Source: an uncultured Oscillibacter sp.
GTDB taxonomy: Bacteria > Bacillota > Clostridia > Oscillospirales > Oscillospiraceae
DNA: 64,000 nucleotides
Reading direction: 5' to 3'
Assembly: GCA_945868085.1 (NCBI GenBank)
Contig: CAMBKF010000001.1
Location: 62,001-126,000, forward strand
How positions within the stretch are numbered: the stretch's first letter is position 1; each line of letters begins with the position of its first letter. Positions 6,846-15,001 of this stretch are shown here, in pieces. A model generated the notes under the pieces. The model did not search any database, had not been told where the DNA came from, and saw only the letters and a program-made list of their open reading frames with translations. The position numbers and the translations under genes are program-made.

Positions 6846-7580
6846 ATGAGTGCATTTTGTTACCATGTAGGTCAGCGCATAAAAAAATACAGAAAAAGCC
6901 GCAGCTATACCATTGAGCAGTTCTCGGCCATGATCAATAAAAGCAAGGCGACGGTCTCCAAATATGAAAACGGGACTATTACCATTGATATTGATACGCT
7001 ATATGATATTTCTCAGAAGCTGGACATTGACCTGAAGTGCTTTTTGGACTATCAGCCGCCGATGCCGCACAACACCGAGCCGGTCCTGCCCAAGAATTTC
7101 TACTTTAACCAGCCCCGGGCCTATATGTACTACTATGACGGGCGCATCAGGCAGATCGTCCGCTCGCTGCTGTGCTTCTCCCCTTCCGCGGCGGGCGAGA
7201 CGGTGGATGTAATGCTCTATGTGGGGGTGGAGGATTTCTACAACCCCGACCGGTGCCAGCATCTGTTTACCGGCGAAATGAAGGCCTTTGACACCATCAC
7301 CCATATGGTGCTCAACAATCAGATCAACGACGCGGAGAAAATGTACATCTGCATGCTCAACCCCATGCAGACCCGCACCCCGGCCATTGGCCTGCTCTCC
7401 GGCATCGGCAGCACGCCGTTCTTTGCTCCCATTGCCCTGAAGACGCTCATCTCCAAGGAGCCCCTGGAGGAAAATGACCGCCTGCTCAACACCATTAAGC
7501 TGGATAAGGACGACTATCACCTGCTGAAATATTACAATATGATGGTAGTGAATCGCCCTGCCGCCCTGTTTTTGGATTGA
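6846..7580 (+). CDS. XRE-family transcriptional regulator
   Basis: A 244-residue DNA-binding protein. Residues about 8-62 are a Cro/CI-type helix-turn-helix (GQRIKKYRKSRSYTIEQFSAMI, recognition helix KSKATVSKYENG). The remaining 180 residues are a domain I do not recognise, including NQPRAYMYYYDGRIRQIVRS, VEDFYNPDRCQHLFTG and YYNMMVVNRPAALF. That layout suggests a ligand- or partner-sensing half. I take the ATG at 6846 because GGGAGGTG lies 5-6 nt upstream; the ATG at 6831 is upstream of that site. It is monocistronic, divergent from the vor operon and close to an operator-like palindrome. The regulated targets are unknown; itself and the vor operon are the nearest candidates. Confidence 0.85.
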   Translation: MSAFCYHVGQRIKKYRKSRSYTIEQFSAMINKSKATVSKYENGTITIDIDTLYDISQKLDIDLKCFLDYQPPMPHNTEPVLPKNFYFNQPRAYMYYYDGRIRQIVRSLLCFSPSAAGETVDVMLYVGVEDFYNPDRCQHLFTGEMKAFDTITHMVLNNQINDAEKMYICMLNPMQTRTPAIGLLSGIGSTPFFAPIALKTLISKEPLEENDRLLNTIKLDKDDYHLLKYYNMMVVNRPAALFLD

Positions 7581-7596
7581 CAAGATCTATAAGTAT

Positions 7597-7629
7597 AAAA
7601 GGCGCCGGATCGCTGATCCGGCGCCTTTT
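7597..7629. terminator. bidirectional terminator between the XRE gene and sigE
   Basis: A 15-bp perfect stem (7597-7611 with 7615-7629, loop GCT) begins with AAAA and ends with TTTT, so it can end transcription from both converging genes. Confidence 0.88.
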
Positions 7630-8333
7630 CAGCTCATTTTCAGAATTTCACGGCGCAGGCGCAGGATGATCCGCTTTTCCAGCCGGGAGATGTATGACTG
7701 AGAGATGCCCATGCGATCGGCCACTTCCTTCTGGGTCATCTCTTTTTTCCCGCCCAGGCCGAAGCGCAGGGTGATGATGTCCCGCTCCCGGGAGGAGAGC
7801 TTTCCCACGGCATCCTGCAGCAGCTTCCGGTCCACATCTGCCTCGATGGGGCGCATCACCGTGTCGCCGTCTGTGCCCAGAACATCGCTGAGCAGCAGCT
7901 CCTTTCCGTCCCAATCCGTGCTCAGAGGTTCGTCGAAGCTGATCTCCGTCCGCTGGGCGGAGTTTTTACGCAGGAACATGAGAATCTCGTTTTCGATGCA
8001 TCGGGAGGCATAGGTGGCCAGCTTGATATTCTTATCCGCCCGGAAGGTGTTGATGGCCTTGATGAGGCCGATGGTTCCGATGGAAATAAGGTCCTCCATA
8101 TTGACGCCCGTGTTTTCAAACCGCCGGGCCAGGTACACCACCAGCCGCAGGTTCCGCTCGATGAGCGTCTGCCGGACGGAAAAATCCCCCTGGCCCATCT
8201 GTGCGATGAGCCTGGCTTCCTCGGTTCGTGACAGCGGCTGCGGCAGCGTGTCGCTGCCGCCTATGTACATGACCTTATCCGGCCTGGCGATCCGCAGCAG
8301 CCAGAGTCGGATCCGCAGCAGAAGCTTTTTCAT
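7629..8333 (-). CDS. sigE: RNA polymerase sporulation sigma factor SigE
   Basis: The early mother-cell sigma factor. The 234 residues start with an amphipathic, basic pro-sequence ([14 protein letters not shown]) that is removed by SpoIIGA. Region 2 reads [26 protein letters not shown] and [17 protein letters not shown]. Region 4 reads [24 protein letters not shown]. The length and pro-sequence separate it from SigK and SigG. It is downstream of spoIIGA, overlapping it by 59 nt, the normal spoIIG operon order. It would read the CATACANT-type promoters noted elsewhere in this window. Confidence 0.95.
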   Translation of the reverse strand: MKKLLLRIRLWLLRIARPDKVMYIGGSDTLPQPLSRTEEARLIAQMGQGDFSVRQTLIERNLRLVVYLARRFENTGVNMEDLISIGTIGLIKAINTFRADKNIKLATYASRCIENEILMFLRKNSAQRTEISFDEPLSTDWDGKELLLSDVLGTDGDTVMRPIEADVDRKLLQDAVGKLSSRERDIITLRFGLGGKKEMTQKEVADRMGISQSYISRLEKRIILRLRREILKMS

Positions 8334-9198
8334 GTCCCCTCCCCCTTTCTGTGCCGCCCCACAGGGCGCAGTATCCGCCGCCGTCGCTCACCGGCCCGGC
8401 TGACAGGGCGATGAGCGTGCGGGGGATCTTTCTGCGGTGCAGGACTATATAATCGCTGCGTACCGCAAGCAGCAGACCCGATTCCGTCCCGACGCTGCGA
8501 AACGGAAGCAGGGTAAAATGCAGCCGGCTTCCCGCAGCGTAGAGCTTTGCCATGGCCATCTCCGGCGAAGGGCTCTCCCGCAGGATCACCGCATCCGCCG
8601 CCGGCAGCAGGTCCATCACCGCCGCCTGCTCCATCACCAGGACCGGCCGGCCGTCCACAGGGTTGCGCAGGGTATTGCCTGTGTCGTGAAGCGCTGTAAA
8701 GCTATCTTCCTTTCCACCAATTGCCACCCGTACTTTCATCAATTCTCCTCCTCCATGCCTGGCTCCCTGCCGAAGCAGCAGCTGCAGCGCGGCAGACAGC
8801 GCGGCGGTCCCGCCTAAAAGCAGCTTCCAGTCGATCTCCGCCCGATAGATTTTTCCCCACAGGAGCTCCGGCGCGCCGATGCAGAATCCCAACGCCAGGA
8901 TCACGCCTGCCAGCGCCCCGGAAAGGAGGAAGAACAGACCCATGAGCTTCAGCGTATGCCGCTCCCGGCCGAAGGCTGCCCAGGCCATAGCCGCGCCCGC
9001 GGCAGCCTTCCAGACCGGATGGGCCAGCCAGGTCAGGCCCGGCAGAAAAACGGCGGCGGCGTACAGCCCTCCTCCCGCGCCGCACAGCAAAAACCGAAGA
9101 CGCCGCAGAGGCGTGCCCGCCAGCCTGGCCGACGCCAGCAGCAGCAGATAATCCACCGCCAGATTCAGAACGAACACACGGTCTATGTAGATGCTCAC
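8275..9198 (-). CDS. spoIIGA: sigma-E processing peptidase SpoIIGA
   Basis: A membrane-embedded aspartic protease that matures pro-SigE after signalling from the forespore. The first ~150 residues are hydrophobic with about five membrane segments. The C-terminal half has the catalytic [15 protein letters not shown] motif and ends with [16 protein letters not shown] place the start at GTG 9198, which gives [13 protein letters not shown], matching the N-terminus of known SpoIIGA and with GGGGAGG about 8 nt upstream; the GTG at 9207 would overlap that ribosome site. The 3' end runs 59 nt into sigE in another frame, so the last ~20 residues may be unconserved. Confidence 0.93.
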   Translation of the reverse strand: MSIYIDRVFVLNLAVDYLLLLASARLAGTPLRRLRFLLCGAGGGLYAAAVFLPGLTWLAHPVWKAAAGAAMAWAAFGRERHTLKLMGLFFLLSGALAGVILALGFCIGAPELLWGKIYRAEIDWKLLLGGTAALSAALQLLLRQGARHGGGELMKVRVAIGGKEDSFTALHDTGNTLRNPVDGRPVLVMEQAAVMDLLPAADAVILRESPSPEMAMAKLYAAGSRLHFTLLPFRSVGTESGLLLAVRSDYIVLHRRKIPRTLIALSAGPVSDGGGYCALWGGTERGRGHEKASAADPTLAAADRQAG

Positions 9199-9225
9199 GG
9201 CTCTCACCTCCCCTGTTCCTCCCTG

Positions 9226-9231
9226 ATTATA
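9226..9231 (-). promoter_or_regulatory. TATAAT -10 element before spoIIGA
   Basis: Leftward TATAAT at 9231-9226 sits upstream of the spoIIGA Shine-Dalgarno and downstream of the fba terminator. There is no good -35 at 17 nt. That resembles the Spo0A-activated spoIIG promoter of Bacillus, but I could not find a clear Spo0A box. Confidence 0.4.
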
Positions 9232-9269
9232 TCGCCCCGAGAGTGTGAAATCCGTCAGATCCGGGCAAG

Positions 9270-9311
9270 TAAAAAATGTCCCTCGCCTTGATTGGCGAGG
9301 GACATTTTTTT
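9270..9311. terminator. terminator of fba
   Basis: A stem of AATGTCCCTCGCC with GGCGAGGGACATT is flanked by A-run and T-run on either side (loop TTGATT). It ends leftward fba transcription, and the symmetric flanks would also allow termination on the plus strand. Confidence 0.88.
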
Positions 9312-9324
9312 GATAAAGTTTGGA

Positions 9325-10263
9325 TCAGAACGCCTTACCGTCGCAGCCCAGCACGTCCACGATCTTGTGGGCCACCATATCCTCGATGGCCTGGCGGGCC
9401 GGCTTGAGGTACTGGCGGGGATCGAAATGATCGGGATGCAGCGCCATGTACTCCCGGATGGAAGCGGTCATGGCCAGGCGCAGGTCGGAGTCGATATTGA
9501 TCTTGCACACGGCCATGGATGCAGCCTTGCGCAGCTGATCCTCGGGCACGCCGATGGCGCCGGGCATATTGCCGCCGTACTGGTTGATCTTCGCCACAAA
9601 TTCCTGGGGCACGGAGGAGGAGCCGTGCAGCACGATGGGGAAGCCGGGGAGCTTCTTCTCCACCTCCTCCAGCACGTCGAAGCGCAGCTGGGGCTTGGTG
9701 CCGGGCTTGAACTTATAGGCGCCGTGGCTGGTGCCGATGGCGATGGCCAGGGAGTCACAGCCGGTCTTCTCCACAAACTCCTGCACTTCTTCGGGGTGGG
9801 TGTAGGAGGAGTCCTCAGCGGATACGTTTACCTCATCCTCGATGCCGGCCAGAGTGCCCAGCTCGGCCTCTACCACCACGCCGTGGTCGTGGGCATATTC
9901 CACCACCTGGCGGGTCAGAGCAATGTTCTCGGCAAAGGGCTTGGAGGAGGCGTCGATCATCACGGAGGTGAAGCCGTCATCGATGCAGCTCTTGCACAGC
10001 TCGAAGCTGTCGCCGTGGTCCAGATGCAGGCAGATGGGCAGGCCCGTTTCAATGACAGCGGCCTCCACCAGCTTCATCAGATAGGTGCGGTTGGCATAAG
10101 CCCGGGCCCCCTTGGACACCTGCAGGATTACCGGAGCGCTGAGCTTGGAGGCGGCGCCGGTGATGCCCTGAATGATCTCCATATTGTTCACATTGAATGC
10201 GCCGATGGCGTAGCCGCCCTTATAGGCCTTTTCAAACATTTCCTTGGAAGTAACCAGTGGCAT
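9325..10263 (-). CDS. fba: class II fructose-bisphosphate aldolase
   Basis: This zinc enzyme cleaves fructose 1,6-bisphosphate in glycolysis. The 312-residue product has AIGAFNVNNMEI near the N-terminus, the zinc-binding CLHLDHGDS (residues about 80-88), the AELGTLAGIEDE loop, ALAIAIGTSHGAYKF and the phosphate-binding LHGSSSVP. The ATG at 10263 is preferred over 10269 because AAGGAG is 9 nt from it but only 3 nt from the upstream ATG. The neighbouring PPi-phosphofructokinase supplies the preceding glycolytic step. Tagatose-bisphosphate activity cannot be excluded from sequence. Confidence 0.93.
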   Translation of the reverse strand: MPLVTSKEMFEKAYKGGYAIGAFNVNNMEIIQGITGAASKLSAPVILQVSKGARAYANRTYLMKLVEAAVIETGLPICLHLDHGDSFELCKSCIDDGFTSVMIDASSKPFAENIALTRQVVEYAHDHGVVVEAELGTLAGIEDEVNVSAEDSSYTHPEEVQEFVEKTGCDSLAIAIGTSHGAYKFKPGTKPQLRFDVLEEVEKKLPGFPIVLHGSSSVPQEFVAKINQYGGNMPGAIGVPEDQLRKAASMAVCKINIDSDLRLAMTASIREYMALHPDHFDPRQYLKPARQAIEDMVAHKIVDVLGCDGKAF

Positions 10264-10290
10264 AATCATGATCTCCTTTTCAATAAAATT

Positions 10291-10548
10291 TTAAAACTCT
10301 GATTTACACGCCATTTCCTTAATAGCTTTATAATACATCTTCATATGCTCGTCAACGGTTTCTTTGCTCGCCATTTTATAATCTGCCAAGCTCTTTGTAT
10401 CGACGCATAATCCGAGCATTCTCACTATGACGTCGACCTGCCATACTTCGAGTGGAATTTCTAATTGCTTGCCGCTATGGGAGCTTATTGTTAGACTTAC
10501 ACTTTCAATTTCCATATTACCACTACACGACATTTTCCATAATTTCAT
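10291..10548 (-). CDS. AT-rich hypothetical protein, 85 codons
   Basis: An unrecognised small soluble protein. The core reads VSLTISSHSGKQLEIPLEVWQVDV followed by VIVRMLGL, with a C-terminal helix EHMKMYYKAIKEMA, which looks like a real mixed alpha/beta fold rather than noise. Codons are strongly A/T-ending, unlike all neighbours, which hints at recent acquisition. A promoter, TTGCAA-16-TAAAAT, places its start site almost on the first ATG (10548), so that start would be leaderless; ATGs at 10533 and 10515 are alternatives, none with a good Shine-Dalgarno. It ends 27 nt before fba and probably shares its transcript. No function is assigned. Confidence 0.5.
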   Translation of the reverse strand: MKLWKMSCSGNMEIESVSLTISSHSGKQLEIPLEVWQVDVIVRMLGLCVDTKSLADYKMASKETVDEHMKMYYKAIKEMACKSEF

Positions 10549-10556
10549 CTTTAAAT

Positions 10557-10584
10557 TTTACCACAGATTTTTGAATTTGCAAGG
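10557..10584 (-). promoter_or_regulatory. SigA-like promoter of the small ORF and fba
   Basis: Leftward TTGCAA (10584-10579), 16-nt spacer, TAAAAT (10562-10557). No other promoter is visible between here and fba, so it likely drives both. Confidence 0.6.
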
Positions 10585-10594
10585 GTTATGCGTT

Positions 10595-10623
10595 TACATT
10601 TCGGAAGTTTTATGGTAACATAG
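10595..10623 (+). promoter_or_regulatory. candidate SigA promoter of the phosphofructokinase gene
   Basis: TTTACA (10595-10600), 17-nt spacer, TAACAT (10618-10623). The -10 is moderate; GATAAT a few bases on is an alternative. It lies 54 nt before the start codon and is divergent from the small-ORF/fba promoter. Confidence 0.5.
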
Positions 10624-10676
10624 GATAATAATTTCAGAGAGAATTATACCAATTTATTTCAGGAGGAGTTTGTTTC

Positions 10677-11915
10677 ATGAATGTTCTCAAAGGCGCTTGT
10701 ATCATCGGCCAGTCCGGCGGCCCTACTTCCGTTATCAACGCCAGTGCCTACGGTGTCATCGACACGGCATTGAAGAGCGGCGTTATCACCCGCGTTTTGG
10801 GTGCCGAGCACGGCATCAAAGGCGTTTTGAACGACCGGCTGTTTGATATGGGCCAGGAGGATCCCGAGGAGCTGCGCCTGCTGAAGTACACTCCCTCCTC
10901 CGCCCTGGGCTCCTGCCGCTATAAACTGGCCGATCCCGCCGTGGACGACACGGATTTCAAGCGGATCCTGGAGATCTTTAAGAAATACGATGTGCGCTAT
11001 TTCTTCTATAACGGCGGAAATGACTCCATGGATACCTGCAACAAGATCAACCAGTACATGCAGTCCGTGGGTTACGAGTGCCGGGTCATGGGCGTGCCCA
11101 AGACCATCGACAACGACCTTTACGGTACGGACCACTGCCCCGGTTACGCCTCCGCTGCCAAGTACATCGCCACGTCCTTTATGGAGGTATATCTGGATTC
11201 CCATGTGTATGACACCGGCATGATCGTCATTATGGAGATCATGGGCCGCCACGCGGGCTGGCTGGCCGCTGCCTCCGCCCTGGCCAGCGAATACGGCGCC
11301 GGCCCCGACCTCATCTATCTGCCGGAGACGGACTTTGACATGCCCAAGTTCATCGAGGACGTCAAGCGGGTCTATGCCGAAAAGGGCAACTGCCTGGTGG
11401 CGGTGTCCGAGGGCATCCACTATGCCGACGGCGGCTTTGTTTCCGAGGCCAAGGTAGAGAAGACTGATGGCTTCGGCCACGCGCAGATGGGCGGCCTGGC
11501 CGCTATCCTGGCAGAGGTCATTAAAGAGGAGACCAACGCCAAGGTCCGCGGCATCGAGCTGAATCTGCTGCAGCGCTGCGGCGCACACCTGGCCTCCGAA
11601 ACGGACATTGAGGAGTCCTTCATGGCCGGCAAAGCCGCCGTGGAGAACGCCATTGCCGGCATCAACGGCCGCATGATCGCCTTTGAGCGGGGCATTCAGA
11701 ACGGGCACTATGCCTGCAAGACCAAGCTGGTGCCCCTGATGGAGGTGGCCAACGTGGAGAAGAAGATCCCCCGGGAGTGGATCAACGAGGATGGCACCGG
11801 CGTCACCCACCGCTTCATTGAATACGCTCTGCCGCTGATCCAGGGCGAGCCGGATCTGCCCAAGCAGGATTCCCTGCCCCGGTTTGCCAAGCTGAAGAAA
11901 GTGCTGGCGAAGTAA
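10677..11915 (+). CDS. pfp: diphosphate-dependent 6-phosphofructokinase
   Basis: A 412-residue phosphofructokinase phosphorylating fructose 6-phosphate. Two residues mark it as PPi-dependent. The loop GGNDSMDT (residues about 115-122) has Asp where ATP enzymes have Gly104. The catalytic loop PKTIDNDL has Lys where ATP enzymes have Gly124. Other motifs are IGQSGGPTSVINA at the N-terminus and MEIMGRHAGWLAA. The enzyme would be reversible and save ATP, common in fermentative anaerobes. It is followed after 14 nt by a YcxB-like gene. The cofactor call is from family knowledge, not measurement. Confidence 0.9.
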   Translation: MNVLKGACIIGQSGGPTSVINASAYGVIDTALKSGVITRVLGAEHGIKGVLNDRLFDMGQEDPEELRLLKYTPSSALGSCRYKLADPAVDDTDFKRILEIFKKYDVRYFFYNGGNDSMDTCNKINQYMQSVGYECRVMGVPKTIDNDLYGTDHCPGYASAAKYIATSFMEVYLDSHVYDTGMIVIMEIMGRHAGWLAAASALASEYGAGPDLIYLPETDFDMPKFIEDVKRVYAEKGNCLVAVSEGIHYADGGFVSEAKVEKTDGFGHAQMGGLAAILAEVIKEETNAKVRGIELNLLQRCGAHLASETDIEESFMAGKAAVENAIAGINGRMIAFERGIQNGHYACKTKLVPLMEVANVEKKIPREWINEDGTGVTHRFIEYALPLIQGEPDLPKQDSLPRFAKLKKVLAK

Positions 11916-11929
11916 AGGAAGTTTTCGTT

Positions 11930-12457
11930 ATGGTCAGATGCAGCATTGAGGTTGGAAAAAAGGAACAGGAGATTCTGAAGCAAATTGTCTTGGCCGGGAG
12001 CAAGAATGTAAAAAAGCGGAAATTGGCCGCAGGCATTTCGGCAGTTACATCCGTTATCATGCTGGCGTATATCATTCTGATTGCCCCATATGGCCATATT
12101 GGACAAGTCGTGTTTGGCGTACTGCTATTTGCTTTCTTTCTGTGGCTTGCTATAAAAGGTGTGGCTGTCATTCAGAAAAAGGTGCTGGACATAGCATTGT
12201 CTAAGCTGGATGATAAACTGACCTCCGGAAAACGGGAGTACTGTTTTGACGCAGACGAAATACAAATCAGCTCCGATTTCGGCAGCGGTACACATCTTTG
12301 GAACGCCTTTAAATGCTGGGGAATCTTTCAGAATTACATATATATCCGAATGCTGAGGGATGAATTTATTCTTGTTGACCAAAACAGTCTATCAGAAAGT
12401 GGCAGAGATGAATTGAAGCTTATATTGACTCAGAATTTAAAACAAGAATCGCTTTGA
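11930..12457 (+). CDS. YcxB-like membrane protein
   Basis: A 175-residue protein with two adjacent transmembrane helices (residues about 35-77, including AVTSVIMLAYIILIAPYG and VVFGVLLFAFFLWLAI). The C-terminal domain resembles YcxB: YCFDADEIQISSDFGSGTHLWNAFKCWG and YIYIRMLRDEFILVDQNSLS. The biochemical role of this family is not known to me. Base composition is more A/T-rich than the phosphofructokinase gene before it, with which it is probably co-transcribed (14-nt gap). A terminator follows. Confidence 0.7.
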   Translation: MVRCSIEVGKKEQEILKQIVLAGSKNVKKRKLAAGISAVTSVIMLAYIILIAPYGHIGQVVFGVLLFAFFLWLAIKGVAVIQKKVLDIALSKLDDKLTSGKREYCFDADEIQISSDFGSGTHLWNAFKCWGIFQNYIYIRMLRDEFILVDQNSLSESGRDELKLILTQNLKQESL

Positions 12458-12469
12458 TCTTATGACCCG

Positions 12470-12507
12470 AAAAGGATCGACGGCCATGGGCCGCCGATCC
12501 TTTTTTT
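12470..12507. terminator. bidirectional terminator between the YcxB-like gene and coaX
   Basis: A 16-bp stem with one mismatch (AAAAGGATCGACGGCC with GGCCGCCGATCCTTTT, loop ATG), T-rich on the plus strand and serving the converging genes. Confidence 0.85.
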
Positions 12508-12508
12508 G

Positions 12509-13288
12509 TTATTTCTCTTTATTCTTCAGGTAAATCAGCTGCAAGCCCTCCATGAGCAGGTACTTATCGTAAATGATCTGATTGCGGCAGTAGCGCACAA
12601 TGACGGGGGCGTTGCTGCCGGTGGCCACGATGGTGGGGTTTTCACCGGGGATGATCTCCTTCATGCGGTCGATGATGCCGTCCAGCATACCCGCTGTGCC
12701 ATAGACGATGCCGTTGCGCATGCAGTCCTCGGTGTTTTTGCCGATAAGATTCCTGGTGGGGTGCTGCAGAGCTACATTCTGCAGCAGCGCCGAGTGTTCC
12801 GACAGAGCATCCAGCGACAGCCGCACCCCCGGGAACATCATGCCCCCTTCGTAGGTCTTTTGCTGGGAGATATAGGAAATGGTGGTGGCCGTGCCCATCT
12901 CGATCATAATAATGGGCGCCGGGTATTTTTCTACGGCGGCCACGGCATTGGCCACCAGGTCGGTGCCCAGCTGATTATGGACCTCCATGCGGATGTTCAG
13001 GCCCGTTTTGATGCCGGGACCCACCACCATGGGCTCCTTCCCCAGCAGGCGGGTCAGCGCCTTGTGCATCATAAAATTAATTCCGGGAACGACACTGGAA
13101 AAGATGGCCCCGGTGACCTTATGGATGTCATAGCCGTACAGGGCGAAAAGATTCATCAGGTCAATGCTGATCTGATCGGCGGTCTTGCGGCTGTCCGTGT
13201 CGATAGACGCCAGGAACTTCAGGTCCTTATCCTTTCCGAACAGGCCCACACTGATGTTGGAATTTCCTATGTCAATTGCAAGCAGCAT
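12509..13288 (-). CDS. coaX: type III pantothenate kinase
   Basis: CoaX catalyses the first step of coenzyme A synthesis. The 259-residue product starts MLLAIDIGNSNISVGLF, the ASKHA-fold phosphate-1 motif. It also has VVGPGIKTGLNI and the catalytic aspartate of NQLGTDLVANAVAA, plus IIMIEMGTATTISYI and GGMMFPGVRLS. I start it at ATG 13288, matching the family N-terminus with GGAAG upstream, rather than at the longer reading from 13342. Monocistronic. Confidence 0.95.
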   Translation of the reverse strand: MLLAIDIGNSNISVGLFGKDKDLKFLASIDTDSRKTADQISIDLMNLFALYGYDIHKVTGAIFSSVVPGINFMMHKALTRLLGKEPMVVGPGIKTGLNIRMEVHNQLGTDLVANAVAAVEKYPAPIIMIEMGTATTISYISQQKTYEGGMMFPGVRLSLDALSEHSALLQNVALQHPTRNLIGKNTEDCMRNGIVYGTAGMLDGIIDRMKEIIPGENPTIVATGSNAPVIVRYCRNQIIYDKYLLMEGLQLIYLKNKEK

Positions 13289-13313
13289 ACGGCTCTTCCT
13301 TTCGTTTTTCTTT

Positions 13314-13342
13314 ATCATACCACGGTTTTTTTCAAAAAACAA
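13314..13342 (-). promoter_or_regulatory. SigA-like promoter of coaX
   Basis: Leftward TTGTTT (13342-13337), 17-nt spacer, TATGAT (13319-13314). The -35 is part of the adjacent spoIVA terminator stem. Confidence 0.55.
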
Positions 13343-13372
13343 GACGGACGTCTGCTGCGTCCGTCTTGTTTT
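13336..13372. terminator. terminator after spoIVA
   Basis: A 15-bp perfect stem (13336-13350 with 13358-13372, loop TCTGCTG) with A-run and T-run flanks. It ends leftward spoIVA transcription. Confidence 0.85.
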
Positions 13373-13390
13373 CTGTAAAATTATTCACCT

Positions 13391-14875
13391 TTACAGTATT
13401 ATGCATATCAGGCCACCGCCGCCTTCGTTGATGATGCGCTCCAGGGCTTCCCGCATTTTTTTCTGCGCAGGCTCCGGCATCCGTTTCAGCTTGGCCTGCA
13501 GGTCATCCCCCACGATCTCATTGAAGCTGCGGCCAAAAATATTGGACTGCCAAAGCTTGTTGGTGTCTCCCTCGAACTGCTGCAGCAAGTAATTCACCAT
13601 GTCCTCAGACTGCTTCTCGTCCCCCACAATGGGCGAGACCGTGGTCTCAATGTCCGCCCGGATCATGTGGATGGACGGGGCGCTGGCCTTCATTTTCAGG
13701 CTGTAGCGTCCCCCCTGCCGGACGATCTCCGGGTCCTCCAGAGCCAATTCATCCAGCCCAGGAGCAACGATGCCATAGCCGGTGCGGTAGGCCTCCTGCA
13801 ATGCCGGGGCGACCTTTTCATATTCCTGCCGAACATGAGACAGATCGGTCAGCAAGGTCATCAGGTCGCCGTCGTCCTTAACTGTAAAGCCTGTTGCCTT
13901 GCCAACGGTTTCATAGAACAAGCTGCGGGGCGGATCGACCTCCAGGGCGGTTTTCCCCTGCCCCAGGTCCATTTGCAGCATTTTGGCTTCGGCCACCAGG
14001 TCGCTGGCCTCCAGCGCCGGTCCGATCCCGTCCATCTGCCGCATATGTGTGAGCCCGGTTCCCTGCTTGGAAACCAACTCCACCAATCCCTTTTTGATGG
14101 GGTGCTCCTCCGGGAGGGCATCCACCCAGGACGGGAAAAACACATCCAGCTCCTGCAGAGGAAACTCGTACAGCAGCCCCTGAATGATCCGCTGTATCTC
14201 CTTTTCATCCAGCCGCAGGCAGTTCACCGGCAGGCATTTGGCATCGTATTTTACGGCCAGCTCCTTGGCAATGGCGGATGCCTCGGGGCTCTCCGGTTCG
14301 GCGCTGTTGACCAGCACCACAAATGGCTTTCCGATGGCCTGCAGCTCCCGGATGGCCCGATCCTCCGCTTCCAGGTAGTCCTCCCGGGGGATCTCCGTTA
14401 TGGTGCCGTCGGTGGTGATGACGATGCCAACGGTGGCGTGCTCGGAAATGACTTTCCGGGTGCCGATCTCTGCCGCCTCGGCCATGGGGATCTCGTGGTC
14501 GAACCACGGCGTCATGACCATGCGGGGCGCCAGGTCCTCAAACTGCCCCATGGCACCGGGCACCAGGTACCCTACGCAGTCCACAAGCCGCACACCGAAC
14601 TCCACCCCATCGGCCAGCTTGAGATGGGCGGCCTCCTCCGGTACGAATTTCGGCTCGGCCGTCATGATGGTGCGGCCGGAGCCGCTCTGGGGCAGCTCGT
14701 CTGTGGCCCGGTCCCGGCGAAAGCCGTTTTCCATCCGGGGCAGCACCTGGGTCTGCATGAAACGCTTGATGAAGGTGGACTTGCCGGTGCGCACCGGCCC
14801 CACTACGCCGATATAGATATTGCCGTCCGTTCGCTGGGCTATGCTCTCATAAATATCCGTGACCTGACTTGTCAT
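13391..14875 (-). CDS. spoIVA: stage IV sporulation protein A (SpoIVA)
   Basis: A cytoskeletal ATPase that polymerises on the forespore surface as the base of the spore coat. It is recruited by SpoVM and in Clostridia is bound by SipL, both encoded in this window near 47 kb. The 494-residue product starts MTSQVTDIYESIAQRTDGNIY with a Walker A GPVRTGKST (residues about 25-33), then DELPQSGSGRTIMTAEPKFVPEEA, and ends in the invariant GGGGLICIIL. The upstream extension to 14971 is not conserved and was dropped. A SigE -10 lies upstream and a terminator follows. Confidence 0.97.
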   Translation of the reverse strand: MTSQVTDIYESIAQRTDGNIYIGVVGPVRTGKSTFIKRFMQTQVLPRMENGFRRDRATDELPQSGSGRTIMTAEPKFVPEEAAHLKLADGVEFGVRLVDCVGYLVPGAMGQFEDLAPRMVMTPWFDHEIPMAEAAEIGTRKVISEHATVGIVITTDGTITEIPREDYLEAEDRAIRELQAIGKPFVVLVNSAEPESPEASAIAKELAVKYDAKCLPVNCLRLDEKEIQRIIQGLLYEFPLQELDVFFPSWVDALPEEHPIKKGLVELVSKQGTGLTHMRQMDGIGPALEASDLVAEAKMLQMDLGQGKTALEVDPPRSLFYETVGKATGFTVKDDGDLMTLLTDLSHVRQEYEKVAPALQEAYRTGYGIVAPGLDELALEDPEIVRQGGRYSLKMKASAPSIHMIRADIETTVSPIVGDEKQSEDMVNYLLQQFEGDTNKLWQSNIFGRSFNEIVGDDLQAKLKRMPEPAQKKMREALERIINEGGGGLICIIL

Positions 14876-14929
14876 TTCCAACCATTCCTTTCTCCTGCAA
14901 ACGGCAAGGCCGTCATAGTCGTTTGCTCT

Positions 14930-14937
14930 ACTGTATG
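14930..14937 (-). promoter_or_regulatory. SigE -10 element upstream of spoIVA
   Basis: Leftward CATACAGT (14937-14930) matches the SigE -10 consensus CATACANT at every fixed position. A -35 at 14 nt (GTCTAAA) is weak. SigE control of spoIVA is established in Bacillus. Confidence 0.6.
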
Positions 14938-14960
14938 AGGGAATGGCTTGGTTTAGACGA

Positions 14961-14989
14961 AAAAAACGCACCCTGTAGGGTGCGTTTTT
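14961..14989 (-). terminator. terminator after yebC
   Basis: The stem ACGCACCC with GGGTGCGT (loop TGTA) is followed on the minus strand by a T-run. It lies at the end of leftward yebC. Confidence 0.85.
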
Positions 14990-15001
14990 AAGCGGTTTAT
15001 C

